Below, one piece after another: positions 13,851-16,842 of a stretch of 16,842 nt of DNA. Positions within the stretch are counted from its first letter, which is position 1, and every line of letters starts with the position of its first letter. The notes under the pieces are model-generated. The model saw only the letters and a list, made by a program, of their open reading frames with translations, was not told the origin of the DNA and made no database searches. Location of the stretch: NCBI GenBank assembly GCA_002328835.1, contig DCWN01000008.1, positions 12,873 through 29,714 of the forward strand. Reading direction: 5' to 3'. This DNA is from Acidobacteria bacterium UBA2161. GTDB taxonomy: Bacteria; Acidobacteriota; Vicinamibacteria; Vicinamibacterales; UBA823. The position numbers and the translations under genes are program-made.

Positions 13851-13871
13851 GGCCCGCGCGATCGCGCGGCC
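13851..13871 (-). terminator. GC hairpin at the end of the PQQ alcohol dehydrogenase gene
   Basis: GGCC and GGCC flank the palindrome GCGCGATCGCGC with one bulged C, giving a strong stem that overlaps the last base of the stop codon. No T-run follows on the minus strand, so it is only a possible terminator. Confidence 0.3.
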
Positions 13872-15517
13872 TACTCTTCCAACCCGAAGGTGAAGATCGT
13901 ATTGCCGGCCGCGATGGTGACGCGCTGCTGCCCCTCGACGCTGTAGGTCATCGGGCCGGCGTGAATCATGCCGCCGACATTCATCACCCACAGCTCGTCG
14001 CCGGTCCGGGCGTCGAGCGCGAAGAAGTAGCCGTCGACCGTCCCGCCGAAGAGCACATCGCTCGCCGTCGTCAGCACGCCCGACGATGAACGCGGCTGCA
14101 CTGGATAGTCCCAGGCCGTTTCGCCGGTCTGCGGCACGATCGCCCGCACGGCGCTGTAGTAGGCATCGCGCGGACGTGGCCGCCGACCGCCGCCGCCGGT
14201 ATAGGTCTCGCCAGCGACGTACTCGTCCTCTCGCATGAAGTAGATCTGCTCGCTGTCGTAGGCCATCACGTAGAGCAGCCCGGTGCTCGGGCTGAAGCTC
14301 GGCGACCACCAGTTGGCCGCGCCTTCGATCGGCGGCGAGACCAGGGTGCCTTCGACGCTCGGCAGCATGTTGGCCACGCGGACCGGCCGGCCGTCCTCAC
14401 CGATCCGCTCGGCCCAGGTCTGGCGCCCGAACTGCGTGCCGCGCAGGAACTCGCCCGACAGCCGGTCGAGCACGTAGAAGAACGCGTTCCGGTTCGGCCA
14501 GAGCATCATCTTCCGGGCCCGGCCGTCGAACTCGATGTCGGCCAGCACGGGAATCTGCGTCGCATCCCAGTCATGCACATCGTGCGGCGTGAACTGGAAG
14601 TACCAGTCCAGCTCGCCCGTGTCGGGATCGAGTGCGAGCACCGAATCGGAGTACAGGTTGTCACCCAGGCGCACCTCGCCGTTCCAGTCGGGCCCCGGGT
14701 TGCCGGTGCCCCAGTAGACGAGGTCGGCGTCGGGGTCGTACGACCCGGTCATCCACGTGGGCGACCCGCCCCGCTGCCACGAGTCGCCCGCCCAGGTCTC
14801 GTTCCCGGGCTCACCCTCGCCCGGAATCGTGTAGAACCGCCAGATTCGGTCGCCGGTCGCCGGATCGTAGGCGTCCAGAAATCCGCGGATCCCGAACTCC
14901 CCGCCGGCGATCCCGGTGATGATCTTGTCTTTGACGACGAGCGGTGCGGCGGTCTTGCTGTAGCCCAGGCGGGTGTCGGCGACCTCGGTGTCCCACAGGA
15001 CCGTGCCGGTCCGCGCGTCGAGCGACACGAGGTGCGCGTCGAGCGTGCTCATGAACAGGCGCGTCCCGAGCACGGCGACCCCGCGGTTGTTGCGCCCGCA
15101 GCAGTAGTTCACGTCCTCGGGCAGCTCGTGCTCGTAGCGCCAGAAGACGCGTCCGGTCGCCGCGTCGAGCGCGATGACGGTGCTGGGCGACTCGGTGACG
15201 TACATGATGCCGTCAATCACCAGCGGTGTCGTTTCGGCGCGATCGAGGTCGCGCAGCTGATAGACCCACTTGAGCCGCAGGCGATCGGCGTTCGCCACCG
15301 TCACCTGATCGAGACCGCTATAGCGCTGACTGCTGTAGTTGCCCGAGTACATCAACCAGTTCTCGGGCTCGTCGGCCGAATTGAGAAGGCGTTCGTACGT
15401 GACCGGCGTGAACACCGGCGCCGGGCCGGACGCGTCGCGCTGCTGTGCGTCGAACGGTCGGCCGGCAGCGACGATGAGCGTGAGGGCGCACAGCGCGATC
15501 AGGGCACGGCGGGTCAT
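13871..15517 (-). CDS. PQQ-dependent alcohol dehydrogenase (quinoprotein, propeller only)
   Basis: 548 residues with a signal peptide (about 1-24), followed by an eight-bladed PQQ propeller. Catalytic features are intact: the vicinal disulfide C139-C140 that covers PQQ, E207 in G-G-E-F-G-I-R-G as likely Ca/PQQ ligand, W242 in N-E-T-W-A-G-D-S-W, G-T-G-N-P-G (270-275), and the G-D-N motif with D286 as the general base. H-D-V-H-D-W-D-A-T-Q (312-321) is also typical. It oxidises a primary alcohol, aldehyde or sugar in the periplasm and gives electrons to a cytochrome c; the substrate cannot be read from sequence. It has no haem domain of its own, but its ATG overlaps the stop of the di-haem cytochrome gene as ATGA, which supplies the electron acceptor. 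Confidence 0.93.
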   Translation of the reverse strand: MTRRALIALCALTLIVAAGRPFDAQQRDASGPAPVFTPVTYERLLNSADEPENWLMYSGNYSSQRYSGLDQVTVANADRLRLKWVYQLRDLDRAETTPLVIDGIMYVTESPSTVIALDAATGRVFWRYEHELPEDVNYCCGRNNRGVAVLGTRLFMSTLDAHLVSLDARTGTVLWDTEVADTRLGYSKTAAPLVVKDKIITGIAGGEFGIRGFLDAYDPATGDRIWRFYTIPGEGEPGNETWAGDSWQRGGSPTWMTGSYDPDADLVYWGTGNPGPDWNGEVRLGDNLYSDSVLALDPDTGELDWYFQFTPHDVHDWDATQIPVLADIEFDGRARKMMLWPNRNAFFYVLDRLSGEFLRGTQFGRQTWAERIGEDGRPVRVANMLPSVEGTLVSPPIEGAANWWSPSFSPSTGLLYVMAYDSEQIYFMREDEYVAGETYTGGGGRRPRPRDAYYSAVRAIVPQTGETAWDYPVQPRSSSGVLTTASDVLFGGTVDGYFFALDARTGDELWVMNVGGMIHAGPMTYSVEGQQRVTIAAGNTIFTFGLEE

Positions 15518-16323
15518 GGCAGGCTCTCCTCGGTCCGAAGCGAAAACAGGTAGGCGATGAGGTCGTCCAGGTCCGACGCCGAGAGTTCTCCTTCGTAGCT
15601 CGGCATCGTCGACGTCTCGATCCGCTCGCGCTCACGCAGCTCGCGCTTCGAGACCGACCAGAGGTTCTCGTCGGCGTCCAGCAAACGATACGAGTAGGTG
15701 TCCTCGTTCATTCGGAGGCCCTCGAGGGTCCGGCCGTTCTCGTAGGTCACGCGCACCGACCACCAGCGCAGCGGGACGTCGCGGTCGGGCTCGAGCAGGT
15801 CGGCCCGAAGTTCGGCCGGCGACCGGCGGTCGCCGACGGTCGTGAGATCCGGACCGAGCAGCCGTCCGGCGCCGGCAATCATGTGACACGTGGCGCAGGC
15901 CCCGGCCCCGGCGTACAGCCGGCGGCCGGCCTGGGCGTCGCCGGGCAGCGAGATGCTCTCCGGACGCTGGTTGATGGAACGCAGGTAGGCAACGATCTGC
16001 CAGACGGTCTGGTCGGTCCGCCCGCGCGAGATGGGGGGCATTCCCGTGTCGGGCACGCCCTCGGAGATCACGCGGAAGAAGCCGGCGTCACTCTGCGCTC
16101 GCCGGAACCGGCCGCGACGGAGGCTTGGGCCCTCGTCGCCGCTGGCGTCGAAGCCGTGGCATCGGCTGCAATGCATTCCGAACAGCCGCTGGCCGGCATC
16201 GACATCTTCGAGCGAAGTGTGGGGATTCTCACCGTCCTGGGCCGCCAGGCCGGCACCGGAGCCCATGACGAGCGACGCCGCGACCAGCACGAGTCGGGCG
16301 TTTCTACCCTGAAACCAGAGCAT
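15514..16323 (-). CDS. Exported di-haem cytochrome c, partner of the PQQ dehydrogenase
   Basis: 269 residues with a signal peptide ending about residue 28 (G-L-A-A-Q). Two cytochrome c domains follow. The first has C-S-R-C-H (52-56) with probable axial M95 in G-M-P-P. The second has C-A-T-C-H (143-147) with probable axial M240 in T-M-P-S-Y. Between the second haem site and its methionine lies a beta-rich insert (G-P-D-L-T-T-V-G, N-E-D-T-Y-S-Y) like that of the planctomycete/verrucomicrobial 'putative heme-binding domain' proteins. ATG 16323 has AAAGGA 7 nt upstream. The 4-nt stop/start overlap with the PQQ gene implies a coupled operon in which this protein carries electrons from reduced PQQ to the respiratory chain. 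Confidence 0.92.
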   Translation of the reverse strand: MLWFQGRNARLVLVAASLVMGSGAGLAAQDGENPHTSLEDVDAGQRLFGMHCSRCHGFDASGDEGPSLRRGRFRRAQSDAGFFRVISEGVPDTGMPPISRGRTDQTVWQIVAYLRSINQRPESISLPGDAQAGRRLYAGAGACATCHMIAGAGRLLGPDLTTVGDRRSPAELRADLLEPDRDVPLRWWSVRVTYENGRTLEGLRMNEDTYSYRLLDADENLWSVSKRELRERERIETSTMPSYEGELSASDLDDLIAYLFSLRTEESLP

Positions 16324-16356
16324 GACGCGTCCTTTCGGAGTACGATTCGGCGCCTC

Positions 16357-16387
16357 AGCATACTGGAATCCGCCCGTTTCGGGTCAA
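16357..16387 (-). promoter_or_regulatory. Possible promoter of the cytochrome-PQQ operon
   Basis: On the minus strand TTGACC (16387-16382) and TATGCT (16362-16357) each resemble sigma-70 elements, but the spacing is 19 nt, longer than ideal. It lies in the divergent gap before ATG 16323. Confidence 0.3.
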
Positions 16388-16470
16388 ATCGAGGCCAATC
16401 CAGGCGTTCCGAAGGCAGCAACGGTCGGCGCCCGAGCGTCGTCATCTATACCAGGGCCTCGGAAGCACGA

Positions 16471-16484
16471 TACAATCCCAAGGA
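16471..16484 (+). promoter_or_regulatory. -10 element and short ribosome-binding site of the DUF5916-like gene
   Basis: TACAAT (16471-16476) is a good -10 only 11 nt before ATG 16488, so the leader would be about 5 nt. AAGGA (16480-16484) is present but only 3 nt from the ATG. No clear -35 is seen. The mRNA may be close to leaderless. Confidence 0.35.
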
Positions 16485-16487
16485 CTC

Positions 16488-16842
16488 ATGCGCTGTTCTT
16501 CTCGACCTGACGGACTCTCTTTGCACCGGCCCTCCTGGCTGGCTCTGATCTTGGTGCTCGGCCTGGCGCTTGCGCCGGCCCCGGCGGACGCCCAGCAACT
16601 GGTGCAATCGCAGGCCCTTGACCAGCTCCAGGACCAGAACCAGGTCGTGGACCAGGCGGAGGCCGGGCAGGCGGGCGGCAACTTCGACAACGTCGCCTTC
16701 GAAGGCGAGCTGCCGGCGAGCTTCGACGGCCCGCCGGTACCAGTGCCACCGCAGGTGGTCAGCCGCGACGACAACGGCCGCGTGACGATTCGCGCCGTCC
16801 GCGTCGGTGAAGAACTGGTCATCGACGGCCGGCTCGACGAGC
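16488..16842 (+). CDS. Exported DUF5916/CBM9-like protein (3'-truncated by window edge)
   Basis: 118 codons from ATG 16488 with no stop before the window ends. After a basic start, W-L-A-L-I-L-V-L-G-L-A-L-A then A-D-A-Q is a signal peptide (to about residue 37). A Gln-rich, probably helical stretch follows (L-V-Q-S-Q-A-L-D-Q-L-Q-D-Q-N-Q), then a Pro-rich linker. The last visible part, G-R-V-T-I-R-A-V-R-V-G-E-E-L-V-I-D-G-R-L-D-E, matches the start of the carbohydrate-binding family 9-like domain that opens DUF5916 outer-membrane-associated proteins. The body of the protein is outside the window, so the call rests on about 25 residues. It is divergent from the cytochrome-PQQ operon across a 164-nt gap. 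Confidence 0.65.
   Translation, partial: MRCSSRPDGLSLHRPSWLALILVLGLALAPAPADAQQLVQSQALDQLQDQNQVVDQAEAGQAGGNFDNVAFEGELPASFDGPPVPVPPQVVSRDDNGRVTIRAVRVGEELVIDGRLDE

Noticed and set aside
13801..13896. Short plus-strand frame from ATG 13801 with an upstream CAGGAGG
   Set aside because: Only 31 codons, ending inside the PQQ gene; the AGGAGG-like sequence is 11 nt away and there is no protein-like content.
14573..15553. 326-codon plus-strand open frame opposite the PQQ dehydrogenase
   Set aside because: Low-complexity Arg/Val/Gly text opposite a canonical PQQ enzyme; no start signals.

Overview
The window is high-GC bacterial DNA with dense coding on both strands. Its gene content points to Acidobacteriota, most likely a Vicinamibacteria-type lineage. 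The main reason is a double-length orphan MacB/FtsX-like permease (ADOP type) that follows what looks like the C-terminal relic of an acidobacterial PadR regulator. Several Sec/Tat-exported enzymes, two PQQ-propeller oxidoreductases with c-type cytochromes and a RAYT-type transposase also fit. The taxonomic call is inference; there is no rRNA or marker gene here.

Layout. (1) Positions 2-1318, plus strand: three tandem paralogues of a small helical protein family I do not recognise; the first is cut by the window edge. (2) 1329-3026, minus: exported gamma-glutamyltransferase, convergent with the third paralogue only 10 nt away; its likely terminator lies inside that paralogue's coding sequence. 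(3) 3134-3451, minus: a heptad-repeat coiled-coil protein. (4) 3542-4027, plus: a RAYT/Y1 transposase abutting a roughly 33-codon remnant of a PadR regulator, then the ADOP permease (4148-6823). (5) 6899-9499, minus: a two-gene operon of a CHRD-domain protein and a PQQ-propeller protein with an N-terminal cytochrome c domain. (6) 9598-12719, plus: a Tat-exported GH116 (GBA2-like) glycoside hydrolase coupled by ATGA overlap to a small unknown protein. (7) 12720-12958: an AT-rich regulatory stretch, then a signal-peptide ORF overlapping a CheY-like receiver gene in another frame (12959-13502). (8) 13546-13698, minus: a 50-residue two-CxxC zinc-ribbon-like protein. (9) 13871-16323, minus: a di-haem cytochrome c coupled by ATGA overlap to a canonical PQQ alcohol dehydrogenase. 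(10) 16488 to the window end, plus: the start of an exported DUF5916/CBM9-like protein.

How it may work together. Much of the window serves the cell envelope and periplasm: glutathione/gamma-glutamyl breakdown, glycoside release by GH116, and oxidation of sugars or alcohols by PQQ enzymes that pass electrons to c-type cytochromes. The two PQQ modules flank the GH116 unit, so a periplasmic 'hydrolyse, then oxidise' route is possible, but this rests on proximity only.

Most promising for novelty: the tandem paralogue family, the ATGA-coupled unknown protein after GH116, the PQQ protein that appears to lack the usual vicinal cysteines and GDN motif, the inverted repeat spanning the predicted transcription start and ribosome-binding site of the gamma-glutamyltransferase gene, the PadR relic behind the transposase, and the overlapping signal-peptide/receiver ORFs.
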